DNA from: Brevundimonas sp. EYE_349 | Lineage (GTDB): Bacteria; Pseudomonadota; Alphaproteobacteria; Caulobacterales; Caulobacteraceae | Direction: 5' to 3' | Length of the DNA: 64,000 bases | Assembly: GCF_023147505.1 (NCBI RefSeq) | Contig: NZ_JAHXPB010000001.1 | Coordinates: 124,001-188,000, forward strand | Shown here: one piece after another, positions 40,121-49,107 of the stretch | Position numbering within the stretch: position 1 is the stretch's first letter | Layout: every line of letters starts with the position of its first letter | Position numbers and translations under genes: made by a program | Notes under the pieces: model-generated | What the model was told of the DNA's origin: nothing | What the model saw: only the letters and a program-made list of their open reading frames with translations | Databases searched by the model: none

Positions 40121-40145
40121 GGAACGTCGCGGGCCAGTCCCCGTT
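40121..40145 (+). promoter_or_regulatory. EcfG (general stress sigma) promoter, perfect consensus
   Basis: GGAAC (40121-40125), 16 bases, CGTT (40142-40145), exactly the alphaproteobacterial general-stress promoter. The DUF2171 gene starts 28 bases downstream of CGTT. Confidence 0.75.
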
Positions 40146-40173
40146 AGCTGTGGCAGTTAGAAGGATATCCGCC

Positions 40174-40437
40174 ATGACCGACCTCTCGCAGATCAAAGAG
40201 CATATGGAAGTCATCGGCGCTGACGGCGTCCACCTGGGCACAGTCGATAAGGTCGAGGGCGACCGGATCAAGCTCACCAAAGCCGACAGCGGGTCGCACA
40301 GCGACCACCACCACTACCTCTCCGGCGGTCTGGTTGCCGAGATCGAAGGCGATCAGGTTCGCCTGTCCGCCAACGCCGACAACGCTGCCCTCCTCGAGGA
40401 GGAAAAGGCCGGCGAAGCGATTGCCGACCTGAAATAG
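40174..40437 (+). CDS. DUF2171 stress-associated protein
   Basis: This 87-residue protein matches DUF2171: MTDLSQIKEHMEVIGADGVH, then KLTKADSGSHSDHHHYLSGG with a His cluster, then GDQVRLSAN. It is a PRC-barrel-like small protein seen in stress regulons. AAGGATAT precedes ATG 40174. The perfect EcfG promoter upstream supports general-stress control. Confidence 0.9.
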   Translation: MTDLSQIKEHMEVIGADGVHLGTVDKVEGDRIKLTKADSGSHSDHHHYLSGGLVAEIEGDQVRLSANADNAALLEEEKAGEAIADLK

Positions 40438-40898
40438 CCCCACATGACCGCAGATAACGGGGCGGTCGCCGCCCGATCTGGCGACTCGCGAGACGCTAGA
40501 AGTTAAAGGTCTGGCCGGCGGCATTCGACGCGGGGGGCGGCGACCACGAACGCGTCCGCGACTTGGTCAAGCTCAAGGTCGACATCGAAGCCATCGATTT
40601 CGCGCTTGGACGTCGCCCGACCGGCATTAGGATTTGGTCGGAGGTCCCGTTCAGGTCCGGGCCATCAAGCTCCAACTCTGCGCCGGGAGCGGACTCTCTG
40701 AAACCTCCGCTCTGAGTCAGATTCTGCCGTTTTGGCCTGGGAAGCCAGCTTCATCCGTCTCTGACTTAAAACAGCACCTCAGACCGTCGGCTTGTGGTTC
40801 CTATGGTATGCCAGATCGCGCTGGCGAAGCGCGGCGTCAAAGACGGAAAGATGGGCAAAGGGCGTCGGCTCGCATCCTTGAAGGTCAGGGGAATTTGA
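40438..40898. other. Intergenic stretch with short repeat pieces
   Basis: No supported gene. One piece around 40550-40640 reads like an eroded coding fragment (VRDLVKLKVDIEAIDFALGR) but has no start and no recognised family. CGGACTCTCTGAAACCTCCG at about 40691-40710 is an imperfect palindrome. Confidence 0.4.
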
Positions 40899-41285
40899 TC
40901 AGCCCGGCTCTGGCTTGAAGGTATCGCGCGCTCTGACTCCGACGATGCCGCCGCCCGATGCGAGCGTGTCTCGCACACGCTGCAGTTCGGCGTCGTCGGT
41001 CAGGTCATCGAAGATGGCCGACAGCGGCGCGGCGGGGTCATGCGCTGCGGCCTCCTGCGCGGCGTCGGCCAGCCAACCGCTGAATCTTATCAGGCCTATC
41101 TCCTCGACGTCGATCAACTGGCCCCGGCCATTCGTCGAGGCATCGTCCACCGCATCAAGCGAGTCTTCCCCGACGCGCCACGCGCCGCCGATGTCGCCAG
41201 GATTGAGACCGACCTCGCGTAGGGAAGACAGCGCAGCGGCTGCGTCCTGGCGGCTCTGGTGGAAGTCGATCTTCGTCCGGGCCAT
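40899..41285 (-). CDS. Hypothetical protein with general-stress-protein-17M-like N-terminus
   Basis: ATG 41285 follows AAAGGAATG. The 128-residue protein begins ARTKIDFHQSRQDAAAALSS, a pattern like the flipping-fold domain of GSP17M/YflT proteins (LREVGLNPGDIGGAWRVG). The C-terminal half has DDLTDDAELQRVRDTLASGG, a second strand-helix unit. Function is unknown; it is probably a soluble stress protein. It is divergent from the Mrp operon. Confidence 0.65.
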   Translation of the reverse strand: MARTKIDFHQSRQDAAAALSSLREVGLNPGDIGGAWRVGEDSLDAVDDASTNGRGQLIDVEEIGLIRFSGWLADAAQEAAAHDPAAPLSAIFDDLTDDAELQRVRDTLASGGGIVGVRARDTFKPEPG

Positions 41286-41442
41286 AGGCATTCCTTTCGT
41301 CAGGCCGCTAATAGGAACGGATTGGCCGGTCCCTGTCGCGGGGGCGGATCGACGCGGCCATTTGACAGGGGACGCCACCAACCGGGGTGGTTTAACCTTC
41401 AAGCTTCGCGACGACGATGCAGAGGGCTGACGAAGACAACAT

Positions 41443-44373
41443 ATGACGGTGAGCCTGCTGCTGATCCTCCTTGTCGTGCTGCCGTTCGTGGGCGCGATCG
41501 CAGCCGCTGGCCTGCCGCGTCACGCGAGGACGAGCGCCGCGATCTTGTCGTGGATCGTCGCTTTGGCCAGCGTCGTCTGTCTGGCCATCCTCTGGCCCCG
41601 GTTCCAGGACGGCGAGGTCCTGCGTCTCGATATTCCCTGGATCCCCTCGCTGGGTCTGAACCTGGTCATCCGACTAGACGGATTGTCGTGGCTGTTCAGC
41701 GCGCTGGTGCTCGGGATCGGCGCGCTCGTGGTCCTCTATGCCCGCTACTACATGTCGCCGAAGGATCCGGTGCCCCGGTTCTTCTCCTTCCTGCTCGCCT
41801 TCATGGGGGCGATGCAGGGTCTGGTGCTGGCCGGCAACCTGATCCAGATGGTCGTCTTCTGGGAGCTGACCAGTCTCTTCTCCTTCCTTCTGATCGGCTA
41901 CTGGACCCAGAACGCCCTGGCCCGCGAGGGCGCGCGCATGGCGCTGACGATCACGGCGCTCGGCGGTCTGGCGCTGCTGGTCGGGATGATCGTGCTGGGC
42001 CAGATCGCCGGGAGCTACGATCTCGACATCGTCCTTGCATCACGCGACACGATCCTGGCCGATCCCCGTTCGAACCTGGCCCTCGGCTTCATCCTGGTCG
42101 GCGCCCTGACCAAGAGCGCCCAGTTCCCCTTCCACTTCTGGCTGCCCAGGGCCATGGCCGCGCCGACGCCCGTGAGCGCCTATCTGCATTCAGCGACCCT
42201 GGTGAAGGCCGGCGTCTTCCTCCTGATCCGGCTTTGGCCGATCTTCGGCGAGACGCCACTCTGGCTGGTCGTCGTCGGCGGCGCCGGGCTGATAACCCTG
42301 GTGATCGGGGCCTGGACCGCGATCTTCCAGCACGATCTGAAGGGGCTGCTGGCCTATTCGACCATCAGCCACCTGGGGCTCATCGTCCTGTTGCTCGGTC
42401 TCGGCACGGAGCTCGGCGCGATCGCGGCCATCTTTCACGTCGTGAACCATGCGACCTTCAAGGCGTCGCTGTTCATGGCCGCCGGCATCATCGACCACGA
42501 GGCCGGATCGCGCGACATGCGAAAGCTCAGCGGCCTGTTCCGCTTCATGCCCTTCACCGCGACCCTGGCGATGGTCGCGGCGGCGGCCATGGCGGGCGTC
42601 CCCCTGCTGAACGGTTTCCTGTCCAAGGAGATGTTTCTCGCCGAGGCGGTGGCCGGCGTCGGCGGGCATCCGCTGGCCATCGCCCTGCCTATCCTGGCGA
42701 CCGTGGCCAGCGCCTTCAGCGTCCTCTATTCGATGCGCTTCATCCACGCGACGTTCTTCGGACCGCCGCCGACCCAGCTCGACCGCGTACCGCACGGGCC
42801 GCCGAGCTGGATGCGCCGTCCGGTCGAAATCCTGGTCCTGCTCTGTTTGGTGGTCGGGATTTTCCCGGCCATCACCGTCGGACCCTTCCTGCGCAGCGCG
42901 GCCGTTGCGGTACTGGGCTTCGAGCTGCCCTATTACAGCCTGGCGATCTGGCATGGCTTCAACCTGCCGCTGCTGCTCAGCGTGATCGCCCTGACGACGG
43001 GCGTGGTCCTCTATGTCCTGCTGCGACGGCGCATCAACGCGGACGCGGGCGGAGGGCCGTTGGCGATCCGCTGGCTCAACGGCGGCTATCTGTTCGACAA
43101 GGCCATGACCGCAGTGTTTCGCGCGGCCGAGGCGGGCCTGGCGATCTTCGGCGCATCCGGCGTTCAATGGCAGTTGCGCGTTATCGTCGTCCTGGCGCTG
43201 GGCGTCGCGGTCGTCGCGACGGTCGGAGCGGGCGGCATTGTGTTCGCCGACGGAGCGATCCGACCGGCCGCTCCGCAGGACCTGGCCTTCGCCCTGCTGT
43301 GGATGGTGGGCGGGGTCTGTGCGGTCGCCGCCGCCTGGCAGGCCAAATATCATCGACTGGCGGCGGTCGTGCTGATGGGCGGAGCGGGCCTAGCCAGTTG
43401 CCTGTCGTTCCTGTGGCTGTCGGCGCCCGACCTGGCGATCACCCAGTTGCTGGTCGAGATCGTAACGACCGTGCTGCTGCTGCTGGGCTTGCGATGGTTG
43501 CCCAAGCGGCTGGAGTCGATCCGCGTGCCGGACCGGCTGCAGAAGCGGTCCCGGCTGCGGCGCCGGGTGGACCTGGTCATCGCGGCGGCGGCGGGCGTCG
43601 GCCTGTCTGCTGCTGCCTACGCCGTCATGACCCGTCCCGCGCTGGTCGACGGGGTGTCCCGATACTACGTCGAACAGGCCTATGCGCTGGCGGGCGGCCG
43701 CAACCTGGTCAACGTCATCCTGGTTGATTTTCGGGCCTTCGACACCTTCGGCGAGATCACGGTGCTGGGCATTGTGGGCCTGACGGTGGTCGTCCTGCTC
43801 CGGCGCTTCCGTCCCCATGCGGACAGCGTCGCGCACCCGGCCCAGCAGCAGGTCCAGGCCGCGTCCGACCGCAAGCAGGGCGACCGGACCGAGGGCGACA
43901 CGCTGAATGAAACCATGCTGATCCCACAGGTGGTGATGCGCTGGATGTTTCCCTTCGTGATCCTGTTCGCCGTTCACCTTTTTCTGCGCGGGCATGACCT
44001 GCCCGGCGGCGGCTTCGCGGCGGGCGTCGCTTTGTCGATCGCCTTCATCCTCCAGTACATGGCCTCCGGAGCCCGCTGGGTCGAGGATCGCCTGGAGATC
44101 CGGCCCGCGATCTGGATCGGCGTAGGGCTGTTGATCGCGGCGGTCGGCGGCGCAGGCGCCTGGCTGTTCGGACGCCCCTTCCTGACGTCCTTCTTCCAGT
44201 ACGCGGACCTGCCGATCCTCGGCCGCATCCCGATCGCCAGCGCCCTCGTGTTCGATCTGGGCGTCGTGGTGCTGGTGGTCGGCGCCACGGTGATGATGTT
44301 GGTCGCCCTGGCCCACCAGTCGTTGCGCAAGCCCCGGCGCCAGCCCCCATCGGACGGCGGAGAAGAGGGATGA
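41443..44373 (+). CDS. mrpA: Na+/H+ antiporter Mrp subunit A/B fusion
   Basis: This 976-residue membrane protein is related to respiratory complex I NuoL. The central helices carry conserved charged residues (LDGLSWLFSALVLGIGALVV, FWELTSLFSFLLIGYW, PFHFWLPRAMAAPTPVSAYL, HSATLVKAG). The C-terminal MrpA-specific part is followed by an MnhB domain from about 835 (MRWMFPFVILFAVHLFLRG, HDLPGGGFAAGVA). The A and B subunits are therefore fused, as in group 2 six-gene mrp operons. The complex expels Na+ in exchange for H+ and supports alkaline and salt tolerance. It overlaps the C gene by 4 bases. Confidence 0.95.
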   Translation: MTVSLLLILLVVLPFVGAIAAAGLPRHARTSAAILSWIVALASVVCLAILWPRFQDGEVLRLDIPWIPSLGLNLVIRLDGLSWLFSALVLGIGALVVLYARYYMSPKDPVPRFFSFLLAFMGAMQGLVLAGNLIQMVVFWELTSLFSFLLIGYWTQNALAREGARMALTITALGGLALLVGMIVLGQIAGSYDLDIVLASRDTILADPRSNLALGFILVGALTKSAQFPFHFWLPRAMAAPTPVSAYLHSATLVKAGVFLLIRLWPIFGETPLWLVVVGGAGLITLVIGAWTAIFQHDLKGLLAYSTISHLGLIVLLLGLGTELGAIAAIFHVVNHATFKASLFMAAGIIDHEAGSRDMRKLSGLFRFMPFTATLAMVAAAAMAGVPLLNGFLSKEMFLAEAVAGVGGHPLAIALPILATVASAFSVLYSMRFIHATFFGPPPTQLDRVPHGPPSWMRRPVEILVLLCLVVGIFPAITVGPFLRSAAVAVLGFELPYYSLAIWHGFNLPLLLSVIALTTGVVLYVLLRRRINADAGGGPLAIRWLNGGYLFDKAMTAVFRAAEAGLAIFGASGVQWQLRVIVVLALGVAVVATVGAGGIVFADGAIRPAAPQDLAFALLWMVGGVCAVAAAWQAKYHRLAAVVLMGGAGLASCLSFLWLSAPDLAITQLLVEIVTTVLLLLGLRWLPKRLESIRVPDRLQKRSRLRRRVDLVIAAAAGVGLSAAAYAVMTRPALVDGVSRYYVEQAYALAGGRNLVNVILVDFRAFDTFGEITVLGIVGLTVVVLLRRFRPHADSVAHPAQQQVQAASDRKQGDRTEGDTLNETMLIPQVVMRWMFPFVILFAVHLFLRGHDLPGGGFAAGVALSIAFILQYMASGARWVEDRLEIRPAIWIGVGLLIAAVGGAGAWLFGRPFLTSFFQYADLPILGRIPIASALVFDLGVVVLVVGATVMMLVALAHQSLRKPRRQPPSDGGEEG

Positions 44374-44714
44374 TCGAGATCGTTCTCGCCCTCGCCATCG
44401 GCGTGCTGACGGCTGCGGGCGTCTGGCTCCTCCTGCGCCCGCGCACCTTCCAGGTCATCGTCGGCCTGTGCCTGATCTCCTATGCGGTCAACATCTTCAT
44501 CTTCGCCATGGGGCGGCTGAAGAGCGCCGCGCCCCCGGTCACCGCGGCGGGGCTGGAGACGCCCGCCCTCTATGACGACCCGACGCCCCAGGCCCTGGTG
44601 CTGACCGCCATCGTCATCAGCTTCGCCCTGACCGCCCTGCTTCTCGTGGTGATGCTGGCGGCCCGCGGCGCGACGGGCAGCGACCACATCGACGGCCAGG
44701 AGCCGGAGGCATGA
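44370..44714 (+). CDS. mrpC: Na+/H+ antiporter Mrp subunit C
   Basis: This 114-residue protein has three helices and resembles NuoK: RTFQVIVGLCLISYAVNIFI, then TPQALVLTAIVISFALTALL. The ATG overlaps the A/B stop (ATGA) and its own stop overlaps mrpD, indicating coupled translation. Confidence 0.93.
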   Translation: MIEIVLALAIGVLTAAGVWLLLRPRTFQVIVGLCLISYAVNIFIFAMGRLKSAAPPVTAAGLETPALYDDPTPQALVLTAIVISFALTALLLVVMLAARGATGSDHIDGQEPEA

Positions 44715-46309
44715 CCGGCTGGCTGGACCACCTGATCATCGGTCCCATCGTCCTGCCGCTTGCCGCGGCGGCGGGGATGCTGCTGATCGATGAGCGTCGG
44801 CGTATCCTCAAGGCGGTGATCAGCCTCGCGGTGATGACCGGCGTCCTCGTCATGGCGATGCTGCTTTTGCACGAGAGCGCGACCGGAGCGGCGGGCGGCG
44901 GCGATGTCGCCCAGGTCTACAGTCTGGGCGACTGGGCGGCGCCCTACGGCATCGTGCTTGTCGCGGATCGGCTGTCGACCCTGATGTTGGCCCTGACGGG
45001 CATTCTCGGCCTCGGCGCCCTGACTTTCTCGCTGGCGCGCTGGGACCGGGCCGGACCCCGGTTCCACATCCTGTTCCTGCTGTTGATCATGGGGGTGAAC
45101 GGCGCGGTGCTGACCGGCGACCTGTTCAACCTGTTCGTCTTCTTCGAAATCATGCTGGCCGCATCCTACGGCCTGGTCCTGCACGGGTCCGGCGAGAAGC
45201 GCATCCGCGCGGGACTGGGCTATATCGCGGTAAACCTGACAGCGTCGCTGCTGTTCCTGGTCGGGGTCGCCCTCATCTACGGCGTCGCCGGGACGCTCAA
45301 CATGGCGGACCTCGCGGCCCGGATTCCAGGCATCGGGGCGCGGGACCTGGGCCTGTTCCAGGTCGGGGCGGCGGTGCTGTCGGTCGCCTTCCTGATCAAG
45401 TCGGCGGCCTGGCCTCTCGGCTTCTGGCTGGCCCCGACCTATTCCGCCGCCAGCGCGCCGGCGGCCGCCATCCTGGCGATCCTGTCGAAGGTGGGAATCT
45501 ATGTGATCCTGCGACTGAGCAGCCTGGCCTTGTCTCCCGACGCAGGGGCTTCCGCGGGTTTCGGTCTCGAACTGCTGCTCGCCGCGGGCGTGGCGACCGT
45601 GGTCTTCGGCGTGTTCGGCATGCTGTCCTCGCGCGATCTGACCCGGGCGACGGCCTTCGCCGTGATGGTGTCGTCAGGCACCGTCCTGTCGGTCATCGGG
45701 GGCGATGGCGGATCGACCGGGCTGGGCGGCGCCCTCTACTATCTGATCGGCTCGACGGTGGCCTGCGCGGCGCTCTTCCTCGTCGCGGAGATCCTGGAGC
45801 GCGGTCGCGATCCAGGCGGCGACGCTGAAAAGGCCGTGTTCGATGACGAGTATCGCGATCCGTTCGAGGACACCGAGCGCAACGCGCCGGGGCTGGTCAT
45901 CCCTTCGGCCGTCGCCGCCCTCGGCGGCGCCGTCATCCTCTGCACCGTGATGATCGCCGGACTGCCGCCCCTGGCGGGCTTCATCGGCAAGGTCGCGATG
46001 ATGCGCGCGGCGGTCTCAGCCGGCGATGCCGCGGCGTGGACCGTCGTGGCCATCCTCGCCCTGTCGAGCCTGGCCGCGGTGGTCGCCCTGACCCGGCTGG
46101 GCGTCGCCGCCATCTGGACGCGCGACGAGACCGCGCCGCCCCTGGTCGTCGGCGCCGCGGAGTTCGTCGGCATTCTCGGCCTCCTGGGCGCCTGCGTTCT
46201 GATGTCGGTCTTCGGCGAGCCCATCCTGGCCTACGCCGAGCACACGGCGGCCTGGCTGGGTGACCCGTCCAGCTACATCGACGCGGTCCTCCCGGGAGCC
46301 GGACGATGA
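44711..46309 (+). CDS. mrpD: Na+/H+ antiporter Mrp subunit D
   Basis: This 532-residue NuoN/NuoM-like protein has about 14 helices. Key parts: TGDLFNLFVFFEIMLAASYG with the conserved Glu, FLIKSAAWPLGFWLAPTYSA with the conserved Lys, and LSKVGIYVILRLSSLAL. An acidic loop (about 380-400) and the final helices complete it. It forms one of the ion-translocating modules. Overlaps with mrpC and mrpE are 4 bases each. Confidence 0.94.
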   Translation: MTGWLDHLIIGPIVLPLAAAAGMLLIDERRRILKAVISLAVMTGVLVMAMLLLHESATGAAGGGDVAQVYSLGDWAAPYGIVLVADRLSTLMLALTGILGLGALTFSLARWDRAGPRFHILFLLLIMGVNGAVLTGDLFNLFVFFEIMLAASYGLVLHGSGEKRIRAGLGYIAVNLTASLLFLVGVALIYGVAGTLNMADLAARIPGIGARDLGLFQVGAAVLSVAFLIKSAAWPLGFWLAPTYSAASAPAAAILAILSKVGIYVILRLSSLALSPDAGASAGFGLELLLAAGVATVVFGVFGMLSSRDLTRATAFAVMVSSGTVLSVIGGDGGSTGLGGALYYLIGSTVACAALFLVAEILERGRDPGGDAEKAVFDDEYRDPFEDTERNAPGLVIPSAVAALGGAVILCTVMIAGLPPLAGFIGKVAMMRAAVSAGDAAAWTVVAILALSSLAAVVALTRLGVAAIWTRDETAPPLVVGAAEFVGILGLLGACVLMSVFGEPILAYAEHTAAWLGDPSSYIDAVLPGAGR

Positions 46310-46791
46310 GGGGATTGTTCCCGCATCCGCTGCTGTCCGCCGGCGTCTTCGTCGCCTCCATCCTGCTGAGCGCCAGCCTGGCTCCCCCTTCGATCCTCCT
46401 GGGCCTCGCGATGGCCCTGGCGGCGCCGCAGGTCATGCGGGCCCTGCGGGTCGATCCGGTGCGCGTCAGGGCGCCCGGCGCCATCGCCATTCTGGCGGGC
46501 CGGGTGGTCATCGACGTCCTGCGCTCCAACCTGGCCGTGGGGCAGATCCTGGTCGGTCGACGCGCCGGCCGCGTGTCGGGTTTCATCCATATTCCCCTCG
46601 ATCTGAAGGATCGCTACGGGCTGGCGGTCCTCGCCGTCATCATCACCTCCACGCCCGGAACCCTTTGGGTCGAGTACGATCGCGCCCGAGGTCGCCTGCT
46701 GATGCATGTGCTCGACCTCGTCGACGAAGAGACCTGGGTTCGAACCATCAAGGATCGTTATGAACGCCTGCTGATGGAGATCTTCGAATGA
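46306..46791 (+). CDS. mrpE: Na+/H+ antiporter Mrp subunit E
   Basis: This 161-residue protein has two or three N-terminal helices, the MnhE block RVVIDVLRSNLAVGQILVGR, and SGFIHIPLDLKDRYGLAVLA with TSTPGTLWVEYDRA. It is a structural subunit of the Mrp complex. Coupled by 4-base overlaps on both sides. Confidence 0.93.
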   Translation: MRGLFPHPLLSAGVFVASILLSASLAPPSILLGLAMALAAPQVMRALRVDPVRVRAPGAIAILAGRVVIDVLRSNLAVGQILVGRRAGRVSGFIHIPLDLKDRYGLAVLAVIITSTPGTLWVEYDRARGRLLMHVLDLVDEETWVRTIKDRYERLLMEIFE

Positions 46792-47069
46792 GCGCGCGCA
46801 TCCTCGAGGTCGGTTCGACGGCGGCGCTGTTTCTGCTCGCCCTGGCCCTCGTCTGCGCGGCCTTTCGGATCGTGCGCGGACCTCGGGCTCAGGATCGGGT
46901 GCTGGGCATGGACGCCCTCTATCTGAATGGCATGCTGATCGCTCTCGTGTATGGCGTCCGCACGGGCAGCGATCTGTATTTCGAGGCGGCCCTGGTGATC
47001 GGCATGCTGGGGTTCGCCGCCACCGTCGCCCTGGCCAAATTCCTGATGCGGGGCGAGGTTATCGAATGA
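46788..47069 (+). CDS. mrpF: Na+/H+ antiporter Mrp subunit F
   Basis: This 93-residue protein has three helices and the MnhF pattern FRIVRGPRAQDRVLGMDALY, then EAALVIGMLGFAATVALAKF. Start and stop overlap mrpE and mrpG by 4 bases. Confidence 0.93.
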   Translation: MSARILEVGSTAALFLLALALVCAAFRIVRGPRAQDRVLGMDALYLNGMLIALVYGVRTGSDLYFEAALVIGMLGFAATVALAKFLMRGEVIE

Positions 47070-47431
47070 ACACGGCATCGATTCCCGAATGGTTGGCGCT
47101 GATCATCGCGGTCCTGGCCGTCGCCGGGGCCGGCCTGTCCCTGCTCGGGGTGTTTGGCCTCGTGCGGCTGAAGTCGTTCTACGATCGCGTGCATGCCCCG
47201 ACCCTTGGGGCCACCCTGGGCATGGCGCTCATCCTGCTGGCGTCATGGCTCTATTTTGGCGCGGCTCAGGGGCGGTGGTTGCCGCGTGAGGTGCTGATTG
47301 CGGTCTTCCTGACGGTCACCACGCCCGTGATGCTCATCCTTCTAGCGCGCGCGGCTGTGTTCCGAGACCGGACCGAGTCGTCTGAACCGGGGGAAAAGCC
47401 AGTTCCTCGGGATGTCGATAATCCGGCCTAG
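47066..47431 (+). CDS. mrpG: Na+/H+ antiporter Mrp subunit G
   Basis: This 121-residue protein has three helices and the MnhG pattern LLGVFGLVRLKSFYDRVHAP followed by TLGATLGMALILLASWLYF. It closes the six-gene operon A/B-C-D-E-F-G. Confidence 0.93.
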   Translation: MNTASIPEWLALIIAVLAVAGAGLSLLGVFGLVRLKSFYDRVHAPTLGATLGMALILLASWLYFGAAQGRWLPREVLIAVFLTVTTPVMLILLARAAVFRDRTESSEPGEKPVPRDVDNPA

Positions 47432-47832
47432 TCGAGGGCGCTAACCCGAGCGCCTCGTCTCTTCGCGGGGACGGATCTCGCAAGCAATCGCAACGGCGGC
47501 TTCCGGCTGGCCATGTTGGCTGTTGGCGCGCAGCTGTTGCGCCTCTTGACCTTATAGGCGCTACAGGGTGCATGTCGCGCCCATGGTGACTTGCTGCTGC
47601 GCTTAATTGCCTGCGGATGAAGTTCGCCCAACCCCGGCCGGCTTAAACGGTCGCCCCGCCCAGGAAGCTGGACACCTTTGGGTACTGATGCCGTCCTCGC
47701 CTACGCCGAATTGGAGCGAGCCAGGCTGACCCCGCTGGGTTATCGGATGGAGGGCGGATACTGGAAGGCCCCAGAAACGACGAAAGCCGCTCCGGATGAA
47801 CCGGAGCGGCCTCGATAGCGGAGCCTGAGGGG
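47432..47832. other. Region after the Mrp operon
   Basis: About 400 bases with no strong gene. A plus-strand frame ending at 47818 (AYAELERARLTPLGYRMEGG) looks protein-like but has no start I can defend. The segment carries the minus-strand terminator at 47786-47810. Confidence 0.4.
47786..47810 (-). terminator. Rho-independent terminator of the 37-residue protein gene
   Basis: GCCGCTCCGG and CCGGAGCGGC form a perfect 10-base stem with a 5-base loop. Read on the minus strand it is followed by TTTCGTCGTTT, 23 bases past the stop of the small gene at 47833. Confidence 0.75.
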
Positions 47833-47946
47833 CTAGCGTGATATAGCCATCATCGTCACGACGATGAACCAGACAACCGGAGCCATGACGGCGACGACGA
47901 TGGCGGTGATGACGCCGACGAATATCTGGTGCGCGGTAAATTTCAT
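47833..47946 (-). CDS. 37-residue single-helix membrane protein
   Basis: ATG 47946 opens a frame MKFTAHQIFVGVITAIVVAV, then MAPVVWFIVVTMMAISR, ending at TAG 47833-47835. One long hydrophobic segment fills residues about 8-34. TAGGTAGG lies 7 bases before the ATG and a strong terminator follows the stop, so it looks like a complete small transcription unit. No family was recognised. It is shorter than the usual length limit for annotation. Confidence 0.6.
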   Translation of the reverse strand: MKFTAHQIFVGVITAIVVAVMAPVVWFIVVTMMAISR

Positions 47947-48012
47947 GGCGCCTACCTAGCCGTGACATTCCGCGACGTCCACCGATAGCGGAGCCGGATC
48001 GCCGGTCAGGCG

Positions 48013-48150
48013 TTACCAAATCGTCAACGGTTTCCTTGGCATTGCGCCTCGACCCTCTGCTGATTTGGTCATCATCGCCGCCAGAACCGGCAGGACGATG
48101 AGCGTCAGGATCGGCGGTGGTCAGACCGCCGATGACGACGGTGGCGAGAG
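48013..48150 (-). pseudogene. Heavy-metal RND efflux pump (CzcA/CusA type), 3' remnant
   Basis: On the minus strand LATVVIGGL, then after a shift ILTLIVLPVLAAMMTKSAEG and PRKPLTIW, ends at TAA 48013-48015. This is the last transmembrane helix and tail of CzcA/CusA-type pumps. Everything upstream is missing, and the junction at about 48150 leads to IS6 material. Confidence 0.65.
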
Positions 48151-48202
48151 AGCACTGTCAGGTTAAGCGCCGTGGGCCGCAACTTGCCCATCCCGGCGAA
48201 AT

Positions 48203-48433
48203 CTAGGCGAAAGCTGCCGCCCAGGCCGCATCCGCCGTGGCACGGAAACGGCGGAGAGTTGGCCGGCTGACGAGATGTCTCTGAGTGTAGAAGGTGTTGT
48301 AGATAGCGGCGTGAGTGGTGAGGAAGCGCTGGGCTGAGGCCTGGGATTTGAATAGCAGCTGCTGTCGCTCTCGTCGTCGGATTGGCAGATGAGAGTTTTC
48401 CGCCCGATTGTTCTCCCGCAGACGGCCGGGACT
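48203..48433 (-). pseudogene. IS6-family transposase, C-terminal fragment
   Basis: The frame reads [39 protein letters not shown], and IYNTFYTQRHLVSRPTLRRF, ending at 48203. This is the C-terminal third of IS6-family DDE transposases (Glu of the DDE triad in ENNRAENSH). Upstream it abuts an IS3 fragment at 48434, so the 5' part was lost by IS-mediated rearrangement. Confidence 0.85.
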
Positions 48434-48777
48434 ATGCCTGGCGCTGGTGGCCGACACCTCGCTGTCGGGCGCGCGGGTCGTGCGGGAGTTGGACGCCGTC
48501 ATCCGGCAGCGGGGCCGGCCCGACACCATCGTCAGCGACAACGGGACGGAATACACCTCGAACGCGGTCCTGGCCTGGTCCGACGACACCGGCGTCGGCT
48601 GGCATTATATCGCGCCCGGCAAGCCCCAGCAGAACGGCTTCAACGATAGCTTCAACGGACGCCTGCGCGACGAGTTGCTGAACGAGACGCTGTTCCGATC
48701 CCTGCCGCACGCCCGCGCAGTGCTGGAGGCGTGGCGACGCGATTATAACGAACGGCGTCCGCACTCGAAGCTCGGGT
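48434..48777 (+). mobile_element. IS3-family OrfB fragment, identical to part of copy 1
   Basis: These 344 bases match 12248-12591 of IS copy 1 base for base as far as I can compare by eye, covering the OrfB core with [13 protein letters not shown] and [13 protein letters not shown]. It is cut on the left by the IS6 remnant and on the right by the end of copy 2, which apparently inserted into it; the remaining right part is missing. Confidence 0.9.
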
Positions 48778-48840
48778 TGACGTGACCCCCTGAAACTCCT
48801 CCAGGAATAGCTAGAGTCCGCCCAACGAAGGACGGACAGA

Positions 48841-49107
48841 ATGAAGCGATCAAGGTTCACGGAAGAGCAAATCATCGGGATCTTGCGGGAGCAGGAGGCC
48901 GGTGTGGCGACGGCAGAGGTGTGCCGGCGACACGGTGTCAGCTCGGCGACCTTCTACAAGTGGAAGGCCAAGTTCGGAGGCATGGACGTGTCGGAGGCCC
49001 GGCGGCTGAAGGCGCTGGAGGACGAGAACACCAAGCTGAAGCGGATGCTGGCGGACGCGATGCTGGACAACGTCGCGCTGAAGGATCTGCTGGGAAAAAA
49101 GTGGTGA
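48841..49107 (+). CDS. IS3-family transposase OrfA, copy 2
   Basis: This 88-residue protein has the same helix-turn-helix as copy 1 with a few changes ([20 protein letters not shown]). The A6G slippery run before the stop is conserved, so -1 frameshifting to OrfB should work. Confidence 0.93.
   Translation: MKRSRFTEEQIIGILREQEAGVATAEVCRRHGVSSATFYKWKAKFGGMDVSEARRLKALEDENTKLKRMLADAMLDNVALKDLLGKKW

Noticed and set aside
41259..43727. Long plus-strand open frame of 822 codons overlapping mrpA
   Set aside because: It is out of phase with the MrpA frame, Arg/Gly/Pro-rich and has no membrane pattern; a shadow of GC-rich coding DNA.
47686..47818. Plus-strand reading ending AYAELERARLTPLGYRMEGG then KAPETTKAAPDEPERPR
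   Set aside because: It looks protein-like, but there is no defensible start and it covers the minus-strand terminator hairpin, which alone could explain the GC-rich codons.
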